Positions 27,089 through 36,700 of a stretch of DNA of 64,000 nucleotides are shown piece by piece (position 1 is the first letter of the stretch; every line of letters starts with the position of its first letter). The DNA comes from Cytophagales bacterium (GTDB lineage Bacteria > Bacteroidota > Bacteroidia > Cytophagales > Bernardetiaceae). A program made the translations under genes and the position numbers. The DNA is taken from assembly GCA_013299045.1 (NCBI GenBank), contig JAAFJX010000010.1, forward strand, positions 1-64,000, given 5' to 3'. Below the pieces are notes generated by a model that searched no databases, was not told the DNA's origin, and was given only the letters and a program-made list of their open reading frames with translations.

Positions 27089-27907
27089 CTAACGACTCCA
27101 GCCCCACCAAATAGCCGCTGCCCCCAGCGCTATGCAATAGTAGGCAAAGCCGTAGAGTTTACCGTTCTGAACAATGCGTACCATAGCACTACACGCCAAG
27201 AGCCCCACCACAAAAGCCACTATTGCGCCTAGAGCCATGTCATTAAAGCTCATTTTACTAGCTACTGCCGCACCACTTTCGGCAGCTGCCCAGTATTTAT
27301 ACAGCTTAATAGGCACGCCGCCTATGATAGGTGGTAAAACAATCAGAAAAGAAAAAGCAGTGGCTTCACGTTTGCCCACACCCAAGGCCAAAGAAGTGGC
27401 TATTGTACAGCCTGAACGCGACAAACCCGGTAGCAGAGCTATGGTTTGGGCGCAACCAATCAGCAATGCCTGCCAGTAGTTGACTTCCTTATACTCGGTA
27501 GTAACAGGCTTTAGCTGCTCGGCGGTTATCAAAAAAGCCGCCGTAAGCCATAACATAAAGCCTGTCAGCAGGATTTTTCCGCCAAAAAGCGCTTCTAAGT
27601 AATCATCAAATAAAAAGCCTACTATACCAATAGGCACAATGGCAATGATGATTTTAAGAGCGTATCGCCACTCGGCATTCCATTTAAGAACGACCAGTCC
27701 TTTAATAATTTTCCAAATATTGCCACGAAAAACGACGATGGTGCTGAGCGCCGTGGCAAAATGCAAAATCATGTTATAGAGAAAGTTGTCTTCGGTGCCC
27801 ATGCCAAAAACAGCGCGACCTAGCTCTAAATGGCCATCGCTACTGACAGGCAAAAACTCGGTGAGTCCCTGTATAAGTCCAAGAATAATGGCATCTAGTG
27901 TGGTCAT
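27089..27907 (-). CDS. uppP: Undecaprenyl-diphosphatase
   Basis: 272 aa, a polytopic membrane protein with about eight spans. It dephosphorylates undecaprenyl pyrophosphate to recycle the lipid carrier for peptidoglycan and glycans, and gives bacitracin resistance. Family motifs are LIQGLTEFLPVSSDGHLEL near the N-terminus (usually VSSTGH; Asp here) and LLPGLSRSGCTIATSL (~160), containing the catalytic region. fabD lies 51 bases upstream on the same strand, but a TAACTTTG box (CAAAGTTA at 27943-27950) suggests separate transcription as well. Confidence 0.93.
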   Translation of the reverse strand: MTTLDAIILGLIQGLTEFLPVSSDGHLELGRAVFGMGTEDNFLYNMILHFATALSTIVVFRGNIWKIIKGLVVLKWNAEWRYALKIIIAIVPIGIVGFLFDDYLEALFGGKILLTGFMLWLTAAFLITAEQLKPVTTEYKEVNYWQALLIGCAQTIALLPGLSRSGCTIATSLALGVGKREATAFSFLIVLPPIIGGVPIKLYKYWAAAESGAAVASKMSFNDMALGAIVAFVVGLLACSAMVRIVQNGKLYGFAYYCIALGAAAIWWGWSR

Positions 27908-27942
27908 GCCCTGTATTTAAAATAGATTTGCTTTTATCAAAA

Positions 27943-27969
27943 CAAAGTTAAACCATGTTTAGAGACCAA
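27943..27969 (-). promoter_or_regulatory. Possible uppP promoter
   Basis: On the minus strand TAACTTTG (27943-27950) is preceded by a TTG (27967-27969) with a 16-base spacer. It overlaps the last codons of fabD. Confidence 0.5.
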
Positions 27970-28837
27970 CCGCTTCGGCATTGCGGTCTATTTTTTTTAT
28001 TAAACCTTGCAAAACATTACCAGGGCCGCATTCCACAAACTTAGTAGCGCCGTCTGCTACCATCTGTGCTACGGATTGCGTCCAGCGAACTGGAGCCGTA
28101 AGTTGCGCAATGAGGTTTTGTTTGATGTCTGAAGGATTGGTATAGGCTTTAGCCGAAACGTTTTGATAAACAGGGCAGTTTGGTTCTTTTACCGTGGTTT
28201 GCTCGATGGCCGCGGCTAGTTCGGTGCGTGCAGGTTCCATAAAAGGTGAATGAAAAGCGCCACTGACCACCAAGGGCATAGCCCGCTTAGCGCCTGCTGC
28301 TTTAAGGGCTTCGCAAGCAAACTGAATGCCCTCTACAGAGCCAGAAATAACTACCTGACCAGGACAGTTAAAGTTAGCTGCCACCACAACGGCCTTTTGC
28401 GCCACCTCCGCACAAACCGACTCTACGATGGAGTCTTCAAGGCCAAGAATAGCTGCCATCGTACTTGGCGCAAGCTCGCAAGCTTTTTGCATAGCCTCGG
28501 CGCGTGTTGCTACCAAGCGCAAACCGTCCTCAAAACCGAGTGCACCATTGGCAACCAGAGCCGAAAATTCGCCCAGAGAATGTCCCGCCACCATGTCTGG
28601 CTTCAAGTTCGGGAGCGTAAGAGCAGCTATAACTGAGTGCAAAAAAATAGCTGGCTGCGTTACGCGGGTCTGCTTCAGTTCGTCTGCTGTACCGGAAAAC
28701 ATAAGGTCTGTTATACGAAAGCCCAAAATGCTGTTTGCGGCTTCAAAAAGTTCTTTGGCATGGGCAGAACTGTCGTATAGAGACTGCCCCATGCCTACGA
28801 ACTGGGCACCCTGGCCGGGAAATACATAAGCAAGCAT
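27959..28837 (-). CDS. fabD: Malonyl-CoA:ACP transacylase
   Basis: 292 aa, usual length. It loads malonyl groups onto acyl carrier protein for fatty-acid synthesis. Visible: YVFPGQGAQFVGMG at the N-terminus, the nucleophile motif VAGHSLGEFSALVA (Ser ~90), the QKACE region, the catalytic His in SGAFHSPFM (~197) and the C-terminal ECGPGNVLQGLIKKI. No acpP, fabF or fabH neighbour is present. It lies upstream of uppP. Confidence 0.95.
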   Translation of the reverse strand: MLAYVFPGQGAQFVGMGQSLYDSSAHAKELFEAANSILGFRITDLMFSGTADELKQTRVTQPAIFLHSVIAALTLPNLKPDMVAGHSLGEFSALVANGALGFEDGLRLVATRAEAMQKACELAPSTMAAILGLEDSIVESVCAEVAQKAVVVAANFNCPGQVVISGSVEGIQFACEALKAAGAKRAMPLVVSGAFHSPFMEPARTELAAAIEQTTVKEPNCPVYQNVSAKAYTNPSDIKQNLIAQLTAPVRWTQSVAQMVADGATKFVECGPGNVLQGLIKKIDRNAEAVGL

Positions 28838-29127
28838 CTGAAAAACAAAGAGTTTGATGAGTAATAAACCTTTTGAGGCTGCAAGTTCGTTCTTTTTTTT
28901 GGATATTTTTAAGAGAATGCAAGGAATTTAAAGATACCCACATCAAAAAGGCTTACTGGCGGCTTTAGGACAGGAATAATTGTACTTTTTTGAGATAACA
29001 CCTTTGTTTTTAGCGTATGGCCAACTACGGCTATGCTATGGTTAAAGAAAATAGGATAAAAGCATTGTAAGCTATCAGGCCAAAAACGAAATAAACAACA
29101 CTCAAAAACATAACAACAGCAAACTAT

Positions 29128-29215
29128 TTTGTCGTCTCTTAAAATATATCTAAAATATTTATTATCAGTAAATTAAATAGGAATTTCATCTTTAAAATAG
29201 CTTAGTTTTTAGCCT
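29128..29215 (+). repeat. Dispersed intergenic repeat (TAGTCGTCCCTTAAAA family), copy 2
   Basis: GTCGTCTCTTAAAA, then TTATTATCAGTAAATTAAA and CTTTAAAAT..CTTAGTT match 48607-48692 block by block over about 88 bases with few gaps. Confidence 0.75.
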
Positions 29216-29229
29216 ATTCTGTCAAATAA

Positions 29230-29285
29230 CTGGCAAAATCTCAAGGGCTTCTTGAGGTCTGCCTCGCATCAAACAAAAGCGAATG
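29230..29285 (+). repeat. Dispersed repeat TGGCAAAA/CTCAAG, copy 1
   Basis: About 55 bases resembling 51772-51830: TGGCAAAATCTCAAGGGC, then GGTCTGCCTCGC and GCATCAAACAAAAGC. The CTCAAG...CTTGAG part can form a small hairpin. Confidence 0.7.
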
Positions 29286-29327
29286 TCTCAAATGTCAGAG
29301 GGTGAGATTTTCTGTGCAACTATGAAA

Positions 29328-29366
29328 TAAAAAAAGAGGCCATCTAAAAAAAGAGCCTCTTTTTTA
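29328..29366. terminator. Terminator of fumC (works in either direction)
   Basis: AAAAAAAGAGGC pairs with GCCTCTTTTTT across a 14-base loop. Read on the minus strand it lies about 20 bases after the fumC stop and ends in a T-run. Confidence 0.8.
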
Positions 29367-29386
29367 CTTTATCCTAAAACTAGTTT

Positions 29387-30778
29387 CTACAGGCCGCTTA
29401 CCATGTTTTTAGCTATCACCCACTGGTCAAACTGCTCAGAAGTTAGTAAATTCAACTCGAGGGCAGCTTCTTTGAGGGTTTTGTTTTCGGCGTGTGCCTT
29501 TTTAGCAATCTTGGCGGCGTTGTCGTAGCCAATATGCCTGTTAAGTGCCGTAACAAGCATCAACGAGTTGTTGAGGTGCATATTAATGCGCTCAATATTG
29601 GGTTCTATGCCTACTGCACAATGGTCGTTGAAAGACTCGCAGGCTTCGCCCAAAAGGGAGGCGGCTTCCAAAAAGTTGTTAATCATCATGGGCTTGAATA
29701 CATTGAGTTCAAAGTGCCCATTCATACCACCAATAGCAATGGCAGCGTCTAAGCCAATAACGTGTGCGCAAACCATTGTGAGTGCTTCAGACTGCGTGGG
29801 GTTTACTTTGCCTGGCATAATAGAAGAACCAGGCTCGTTTTCGGGAATAGAGATTTCGCCCAAGCCACAACGTGGGCCAGAAGCCAGAAAGCGAATGTCA
29901 TTGGCTATTTTCATTAAACTAACCGCCAATTGACGCAGCGCCCCCGAACTTTCTACGATGCCATCATGCGAGGCCAAAGACTCGAACTTGTTTTCGGCGG
30001 TGCGGAATGGCAAATCGGTTAGCTCTGCAATTTTTTTAGCCACCAATACGTCGTAGCCTTTTGGAGTATTTAGGCCAGTTCCTACGGCAGTGCCACCCAA
30101 ACCAAGTTCTGCAAGGTGGTCTAGCGTATTGCGTAAGGCTTTTAGGCCATGATTGATTTGGGACACATAGCCCGAAATTTCCATACCCAGCGTCAGAGGT
30201 GTAGCGTCCATGAGGTGAGTGCGGCCAATCTTAACAATATCCTTGAATGCAATGGCCTTGGCGTGGAGGGTATCACGGAGCTTTTCAATCTTAGGAACGG
30301 TCTCACCCACTATTTTTTTATAGGCCGAAATGTGCATGGCCGTAGGGAAGGTGTCGTTTGAAGACTGCGACTTGTTCACGTCATCGTTCGGGTGAATCCG
30401 TTTTTTGGGGTCGTTGAGGTCTCCACCAAGTATAACGTGTGCACGGTAGGCTATGACCTCATTCACGTTCATATTGCTTTGGGTGCCAGAACCAGTTTGG
30501 TAAACAACGAGCGGAAACTCGGAGTCGTGCTTACCAGCCAGAATTTCGTCGCAGACTTGTGCAATAATATCAGCTTTGTCTTTGGCTAACTCGTTTAGTT
30601 CGCAGTTGGCTAGGGCAGCCGCTTTTTTGAGAATCGCAAAAGCCTCAATAATTTCCTTCGGCATTTTATCTTTGCCTATGTTGAAGTTCTGGAGCGAACG
30701 CTGGGTTTGTGCGCCCCAGTATTTGTCGGCGGGCACTAAAACCTCGCCCATGGTGTCGCGTTCTTTGCGGAAAGACAT
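29387..30778 (-). CDS. fumC: Class II fumarate hydratase
   Basis: 463 aa, normal length for the iron-independent, oxygen-stable tetrameric fumarase of the TCA cycle (fumarate to L-malate). Seen: the substrate-site [12 protein letters not shown] (~98), [21 protein letters not shown] (~128-148), the catalytic [15 protein letters not shown] His (~187) and the family signature [15 protein letters not shown] (~317) with the catalytic Ser. The upstream rhodanese gene is 62 bases away on the same strand. mdh, the next TCA step, is in this window at 47.6 kb but not linked. Confidence 0.96.
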   Translation of the reverse strand: MSFRKERDTMGEVLVPADKYWGAQTQRSLQNFNIGKDKMPKEIIEAFAILKKAAALANCELNELAKDKADIIAQVCDEILAGKHDSEFPLVVYQTGSGTQSNMNVNEVIAYRAHVILGGDLNDPKKRIHPNDDVNKSQSSNDTFPTAMHISAYKKIVGETVPKIEKLRDTLHAKAIAFKDIVKIGRTHLMDATPLTLGMEISGYVSQINHGLKALRNTLDHLAELGLGGTAVGTGLNTPKGYDVLVAKKIAELTDLPFRTAENKFESLASHDGIVESSGALRQLAVSLMKIANDIRFLASGPRCGLGEISIPENEPGSSIMPGKVNPTQSEALTMVCAHVIGLDAAIAIGGMNGHFELNVFKPMMINNFLEAASLLGEACESFNDHCAVGIEPNIERINMHLNNSLMLVTALNRHIGYDNAAKIAKKAHAENKTLKEAALELNLLTSEQFDQWVIAKNMVSGL

Positions 30779-30840
30779 AATCAGTGATGAATTGAATGAT
30801 AAAGAATCAATAATTTAAAAACAAAAATTTAGATTTTAAC

Positions 30841-31308
30841 TTAAATAGCCATTTCTAAATTCAAATTGGCTTTTCGCCAAGCCTCTATGCCTCCTTCCAA
30901 CATGAAGATTTTAGTGAAACCAGCGGCTACCAGTTTATCAACAGCCGTTTGGCTTCGCACCCCACTTTGGCAGTAAACAAAAGTAGGGGTGGCTTTATTC
31001 AAACCAGCAATTTTTTGGTCAAAATCAGCGCCTTCAATATTGATATTAACAGATGCTGGTATCTTTGAGGCATTGTATTCGCCCGCCGTTCGCACATCAA
31101 TAATCTGCTTTTTGGTAGCAAAGAGCATGGTCTGAGAGAAATCTTTGGGCGCAAGGCTCTTGGAAACAGCCGTTACCTCAGTAGGTTCTGCACTGCTTGT
31201 AATGTTAGATTCTGCATTACTTTCTGTTGTTTCCTTTGTTTCGGCTTTATTGCCTCCACAAGCCCAAAATGTGCCAGCTAAGGCGAGTATAAGAATGTGC
31301 TTTTTCAT
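30841..31308 (-). CDS. Rhodanese-domain lipoprotein
   Basis: 155 aa. The signal peptide ends in a lipobox (TFWACGG), followed by a ~40-residue low-complexity Glu/Ser/Thr linker and one rhodanese domain (~55-150). The active-site loop is FVYCQSGVRSQTA, with the catalytic cysteine and a six-residue loop suited to sulfur transfer; IIDVRTAGEYNASKIPASVNINI and IFMLEGGIEAWR are also present. It is probably an envelope sulfurtransferase or persulfide-binding protein whose acceptor is unknown. Confidence 0.87.
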   Translation of the reverse strand: MKKHILILALAGTFWACGGNKAETKETTESNAESNITSSAEPTEVTAVSKSLAPKDFSQTMLFATKKQIIDVRTAGEYNASKIPASVNINIEGADFDQKIAGLNKATPTFVYCQSGVRSQTAVDKLVAAGFTKIFMLEGGIEAWRKANLNLEMAI

Positions 31309-31509
31309 ACGATTTGAGTTGTTTTAGCGCTCGTGAGCGGCTTTTGAACAGATTTAATTTGCAAAACGAGTATGCTCCCCTTGCTTGTGTTTTCAAAAAC
31401 GTGTAAATATAGCGCAATAAAGGGCAGCTTTGCGTCTTACAAAATAAAAACTACTAATTATACCAAAAAGTTTTATCTAAAGCGGCCGTCTCAGCTCAAT
31501 CATATTTAT

Positions 31510-32508
31510 TTATTGCATAGTCTTATTTAAGAAAGCCTGATACAACTCCATGGCTGCTTTTTGTGGGGATTTGAGCGCCCGAATAACATCTTGCTCTGCT
31601 AGGTGGAGCAACTGCTCTAAACCTTCGTTCTCAAAAAAACCCTTTTTGAGTAAAAAAACAAGCTGTTCATGTAGCCAATGCCTGGCTTGTTCGGCGCGTT
31701 GCTGCTGCCAAAAGCCATTTTGCTGTGTGGTTTGTACAAAAGCCTGTACGCACTGCCAAATCTCCTCCAAGCCTGTTTTTTGATAAGAAGAGGCCAACAA
31801 TATCTTTGGAAAAAAGCCTGAGGCAGGCGGTGGAAACAAATGCAGAGCTTGTTTGTATTGATTTTGTGCTTTTTGGGCTGCATTGACGTTTTCACCGTCA
31901 GCTTTATGAATAACTAGGCTATCCGCCATTTCCATAATGCCCCGTTTGATGCCTTGTAGGTCGTCGCCCGCGCCAGCCAGCATCAGCAGCAAAAAGAAGT
32001 CCGTCATTTGTCTAACAACGGTTTCGGACTGGCCTACGCCCACTGTTTCAACAAAGATAACATCATAACCAGCGGCCTCGCACAACAAAAGTGCCTCACG
32101 TGTACGCGCTGCCACGCCTCCTAGCGTTCTGCCAGCAGGGCTGGGGCGTATGTATGCGCGCGCGTCCTGTGCAAGTAGCTCCATGCGCGTTTTGTCGCCC
32201 AATATGCTTCCTTTTGTGCTTTGGCTGCTTGGGTCTATGGCCAATACGGCCAACTTATGTCCTTTTTCAAGCAGTCTGAGGCCAAAGTTTTCTATAAAAG
32301 TGCTTTTGCCTACACCAGGTACACCTGTTATACCTACACGTATACTACGACCAGTATGCGGCATGAGCGCTTCTATGACCTCTGTGGCTAAATCATTGTC
32401 AGAAGCTAACTGGCTTTCTATCAAAGTAATGGCTCGGCTCAGCAAGTAACGATTCCCTTCCAAGATGCCTTCAGTGTAAGCCTGTGCGGGTAAGCGCGGT
32501 CGTGCCAT
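31510..32508 (-). CDS. meaB: MeaB-type GTPase, chaperone of methylmalonyl-CoA mutase
   Basis: 332 aa. A G3E-family P-loop GTPase that protects and reloads B12-dependent methylmalonyl-CoA mutase. Seen: Walker A GITGVPGVGKSTFIE (~58-72), switch/Mg residues in VLAIDPSSQSTKGSILGDKTRM, the FVETVGVGQSE Walker B region, and the base-recognition VIHKADGEN (~205). A C-terminal dimerisation arm completes the usual length. The mutase genes are not in the window. The start codon overlaps the stop of the upstream lipoprotein gene by one base, so the two are translationally linked. Confidence 0.92.
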   Translation of the reverse strand: MARPRLPAQAYTEGILEGNRYLLSRAITLIESQLASDNDLATEVIEALMPHTGRSIRVGITGVPGVGKSTFIENFGLRLLEKGHKLAVLAIDPSSQSTKGSILGDKTRMELLAQDARAYIRPSPAGRTLGGVAARTREALLLCEAAGYDVIFVETVGVGQSETVVRQMTDFFLLLMLAGAGDDLQGIKRGIMEMADSLVIHKADGENVNAAQKAQNQYKQALHLFPPPASGFFPKILLASSYQKTGLEEIWQCVQAFVQTTQQNGFWQQQRAEQARHWLHEQLVFLLKKGFFENEGLEQLLHLAEQDVIRALKSPQKAAMELYQAFLNKTMQ

Positions 32509-33248
32509 TAGCGCGTGTATTCAAAGACACTCAACTCCGACACCACGCTGCCCGATATGATTTCCTTGGAGCCAATACAAGGGTCGCGGTCGCAGTAGCG
32601 CAAATACTCATGCTTTTTGTAAATAAGCCCAATGCTATCGGCAAAAACCTCATAACCCACTTCTTTGAAAAGCAAATTAGAATCTGCCTGATGCAAGACC
32701 ATGGCAGAATTTGGAAAGTTAGTGCCATTCACTACAAAAGGTTTGTTTAGCGTAAGCAAACGATAAGGGCGAGATTGTCGGTCATTATAAGCGTTGCCGT
32801 TCCAAGATTTGCCCTCTTTCAGCGGGAAGCTGAGTTTCATGTACGGTACGTTGTGTTCGGTTTTAACCACATAGCTGTCTGTTTTTTTGACCGTCCACAT
32901 AGAGTCTAACTGCCAGTTATCAAGACCACTAGGGCGCATATAACGGGCAACTCTGAACAAATCTTCGCCATTTTCACCTTTACTTTTGTCCAGCACCTCT
33001 TCGCGGAGTTGGTAAGTAACAATGCGGGGAATGCTAGGGTTAGGATTAGAGGCTTCATAGAGCTCCTGCCGGACGCTGTAAGAAATCCTCGCGCCTACAC
33101 GCAGCGGGTAATAGCTTTCGCCAAAGTTTTTGGGAATGCTCTCTGCATTTTTTTCGCGGCAGCCCACAGCAGCTAGCACAAGACCAAACAAGAATAAAAA
33201 GATGCGGACGGTATGTAAACAATATTGGGTAGAATTAGACAGCTTCAT
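32508..33248 (-). CDS. Lipoprotein of unknown function
   Basis: 246 aa from the ATG at 33248; a longer reading to 33317 adds an implausible Cys-rich leader. A signal peptide (~6-30) ends in a lipobox-like AAVGC. The mature part resembles Bacteroidota lipoproteins that begin with SYYPLRVGARISYSVRQELYEASN, i.e. a 'formatted as Y.P...G..W.Y' beta domain, with later strands SFPLKEGKSWNGNAYND and SIGLIYKKHEYL. No catalytic motif and no named function recognised. Its stop overlaps the meaB start (TAATG), an arrangement that usually reflects co-expression rather than shared function. Confidence 0.75.
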   Translation of the reverse strand: MKLSNSTQYCLHTVRIFLFLFGLVLAAVGCREKNAESIPKNFGESYYPLRVGARISYSVRQELYEASNPNPSIPRIVTYQLREEVLDKSKGENGEDLFRVARYMRPSGLDNWQLDSMWTVKKTDSYVVKTEHNVPYMKLSFPLKEGKSWNGNAYNDRQSRPYRLLTLNKPFVVNGTNFPNSAMVLHQADSNLLFKEVGYEVFADSIGLIYKKHEYLRYCDRDPCIGSKEIISGSVVSELSVFEYTR

Positions 33249-33701
33249 AGTGAGGCAGGTGAGTGGCGAAACACGTTTTGTGCAAACAATTTTAGGAAAA
33301 GAATTGCAAGCACACAAATTTTTTTCACAAAAACATAGATTTATCCTTCAAAAAAAATAGGTACTTGCGTTACTACAAAGAAAGAATAGTGCGTAAGGCC
33401 ATAAAAAAATAATAAAAATCTGTGAACTTTTTTTGAACCGACTGTACAATTTTTTGGAATAAAACCCACACAAACCCAAGAATGTTTTAATCTTTTTACT
33501 AAATTGCGCCGCTAAATATTGTCATACAGGCTTGTTACTAAAATAACTGACAAAATGACTTATTTAACTCCCTCAAAATCTGTTTTGTATAGGTTTTGTA
33601 TAAGTAAATAGGCTTGTGTCTGGGCGCTCATGCTCTTCATTCACATAACATTTGCCATTTCGTTCGTCATCACTTTACTCGCAATAAAATTAAAGGCTGC
33701 C
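33249..33701. other. Divergent gap upstream of secA
   Basis: 453 AT-rich bases between a minus-strand lipoprotein operon and secA. I see no gene, no clear TAnnTTTG box and no strong hairpin. Confidence 0.5.
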
Positions 33702-36700
33702 ATGCTAGGTTTCGTAACCAAGTCCCTCACCAAACTCTTTGGTACAAAGTCCGATAAAGACCTCAAAATACTCAAACCGTATTTGGAGCTGATTCACAAA
33801 GAATCTGCCAAACTGACCACTATTTCGGACGATGAGCTGCGCCAGCGAACCTTGCAAATAAAGGAGTACATTGCTAATGATATGCAAGGAATTGATGAGC
33901 AAATAAAAGCACTTAAAGGCAGACTTGAAAGCAACCCAAAACTCTCTCTGCAAGAGAAAGATGTTATCTTTGCTGATATAGACAAACTCAACAAGCAACG
34001 CGATGAAGCTCTTGAAGATACCCTTATGAAGGTATTGCCTATGGCTTTTGCGGTCATTAAAGAAACAGCATATAGGTTAAAAACCAATGAGAAGTTGGTG
34101 GTTGCCGCAACGGAACATGACCATCAAATAGCGGCTGAGCGCAGTGGTGTAACTATTGAAAATGGTCAGGCTATCTGGCTTAATACCTGGCAGGCTGCTG
34201 GCAATACCGTCAGGTGGGATATGGTACATTATGACGTTCAGCTTATTGGTGGTATTGTGTTGCATCAGGGCAAGATTGCGGAAATGGCTACTGGTGAAGG
34301 TAAAACTCTTGTGGCTACGCTGCCAGCCTACCTGCGCGCACTTGCTGGTAACGGCGTACATATAGTAACAGTAAACGACTACCTTGCCAAACGCGACAGC
34401 GAATGGATGGGGCCTATTTTTGAGTTCCACCTTATGCGTGTGGACTGCATTGACAAGCACCCCTCCAACTCTGAACGCCGCCGCCGTGCTTATGCCGCCG
34501 ATATTACCTACGGCACAAACAACGAATTTGGCTTTGATTACCTCCGCGATAACATGGTACATGAGCCAGAAGAAATGGTGCAAAGAAGGCACTACTTCTC
34601 TATGGTGGACGAGGTGGACTCTGTTTTGATTGATGATGCCAGAACTCCACTTATTATCTCTGGCCCTATTCAGGACGGTGATATCCAAGAGTATGAAGCC
34701 TTTAAGCCGCGTATTGAAAAGCTCTACGCCGAACAACTCAAAATTGCACAAGAGTTTTTGAACGATGCCAAACGCAAAATTGACGCTGGAAACAACGATG
34801 AGGGTGGTCTTTCTTTGTTCAGAGCACACAAAGCCCTGCCCAAGTACAAGCCGCTGATTAAGTTTTTGGGCCAAACTGGCATGAAGCAACTCATGCAAAA
34901 AACCGAAAATATTTATTTGGCAGACAGCTCGCGCAGAATGCCAGAAGCCACAGAGCCGCTTTTGTTCACCATTGAAGAGAAAAACAACAGTGTTTATTTG
35001 ACAGACAAAGGCATTAATGCCATTACGACCAGTTCGGACGACCCCGGTTTTTTTGTACTGCCAGACTTGGCCACAGAACTTACCAAAATTGACAAGTACT
35101 ACGAAGCACTTAAAGAAACTACCCGTAGCAACAACGAACTAGCCGCAGAGGTCAAAGATGAGTCCTTGACTCAAATACAAACAGCCTATCAAGATGCGCG
35201 CCTGAAAAAAACACAAGACTACACCACCAAGGCAGGCCGTATTCATACCATCACTCAGCTCTTGAAAGCCTACACGCTTTTTGAAAAAGATGTAGAGTAT
35301 GTGGTTATGGACAGTAAAGTGAAAATTGTGGACGAAGGTACAGGCCGTATTCTGGACGGCAGGCGCTTTTCGGACGGCCTACATCAAGCTCTTGAGGCCA
35401 AAGAAAACGTACACATTGAAGACGCTACTCAGACTTACGCCACCATCACCCTCCAAAACTACTTTAGAATGTACCATAAACTAGCGGGCATGACAGGTAC
35501 TGCCGAAACCGAAGCTGGTGAATTTTGGGACATTTACAAACTGGACGTGGTGGTCATTCCTACAAACAAGGATATAGCCCGCCGCGACGAAGAGGATAAG
35601 GTTTACAAGACTGTCCGCGAAAAATTTAATGCCGTAGCTCTTGAAATTCAGGAACTTGTGAAGCAAGGCCGTCCAGTGCTCGTCGGCACTACGTCCGTTG
35701 AAAATTCCGAACTCTTGAGCCGTATGCTGCAGCGTCAGGGCATCGTTCACCAAGTATTGAACGCTAAGCAACACGCTCGAGAGGCAGATATTGTAGCCAA
35801 CGCTGGTGTAGAAGGGGCTGTTACGATTGCTACCAACATGGCTGGCCGCGGTACGGACATCAAGCTAAGCCCCAAAGCCAAAGCGGCTGGTGGTTTGGCC
35901 ATTATTGGTACAGAGCGCCACGAGTCGCGCCGTGTGGACAGGCAGCTGCGCGGTCGTTCTGGCCGTCAAGGCGACCCTGGCTCTTCGCAGTTTTTTGTCA
36001 GTTTGGAGGATAGTCTCATGCGCTTGTTCGGCTCTGACACTATTTCTAAGGTCATGGACTCGCTGGGGCTCAAAGAAGGTGAGGTGATTCAGCATTCTAT
36101 GATTACGAAATCTATTGAGCGCGCTCAAAAGAAAGTAGAAGAAAACAACTTTGGCCAGCGCAAGCGCCTTTTAGATTACGATAATGTGATGAACGCTCAG
36201 CGTTTGGCCGTTTATAAGCGCCGCCGCAATGCTCTTTTTGGTGAACGCCTCAACAATGACCTTGTGAATATGTTTGGTGAATGTGCCGAACATATTGAAA
36301 TGACCACTAGCAAGGATTTAGAGCAGCGCGAGTTTTTGGCACAAACCACACTTGGTGTATCTTTGCGCGACGAGGCTAACAGCGGCATTACGCTATTTCA
36401 GACAGCTTTTTCTAATTACAACAAGCGCCGTAATGGACTCCGCGAAGCCATTAGTAGCTTCCTGAAAGCTGTCATTCAGAATGATGAAATGCGCGCACGC
36501 GGAGGCGAAGCCTTCGTGAATATAGAAATTGACCCGAACCGTCGCGTCTCTTTTGTGGTAAACTTTGAGGCCAATCGCCTGATGATGCCTTTTACGAATG
36601 GCAAATACAACTTTTTCATAGAAACGCCGCTTGACGCTGCCGTTGCGTCCGAAGGCGCACTCATTATGCAGAAGTTAGAACAAGCTGCCGTTCTGAACCT

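Larger units (their letters stand above)
28838..29386. other. 549-bp gap that is a mosaic of dispersed repeats
   Basis: No gene seen. From left to right: a segment (29015-29042) whose reverse complement matches the CATAGCCGTAGTTGGCC block at 49136-49156; a copy of the TAGTCGTCCCTTAAAA repeat (29128-29215); a copy of the TGGCAAAA-CTCAAG repeat (29230-29285); then the fumC terminator. All three repeat types also occur in the gaps at 48.5-49.4 kb or 51.7-52.2 kb. Confidence 0.7.

Noticed and set aside
33630-33701. Hydrophobic 24-residue N-terminal extension of SecA
   Set aside because: The conserved SecA start MLGFVTKSL lies at 33702. A signal-like leader does not fit a cytosolic ATPase, so the longer start is an in-frame artefact.
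34077-34898. 273-codon open frame antisense to secA
   Set aside because: It is a shadow of secA with no motif and atypical residue composition; the plus-strand gene is unmistakable.
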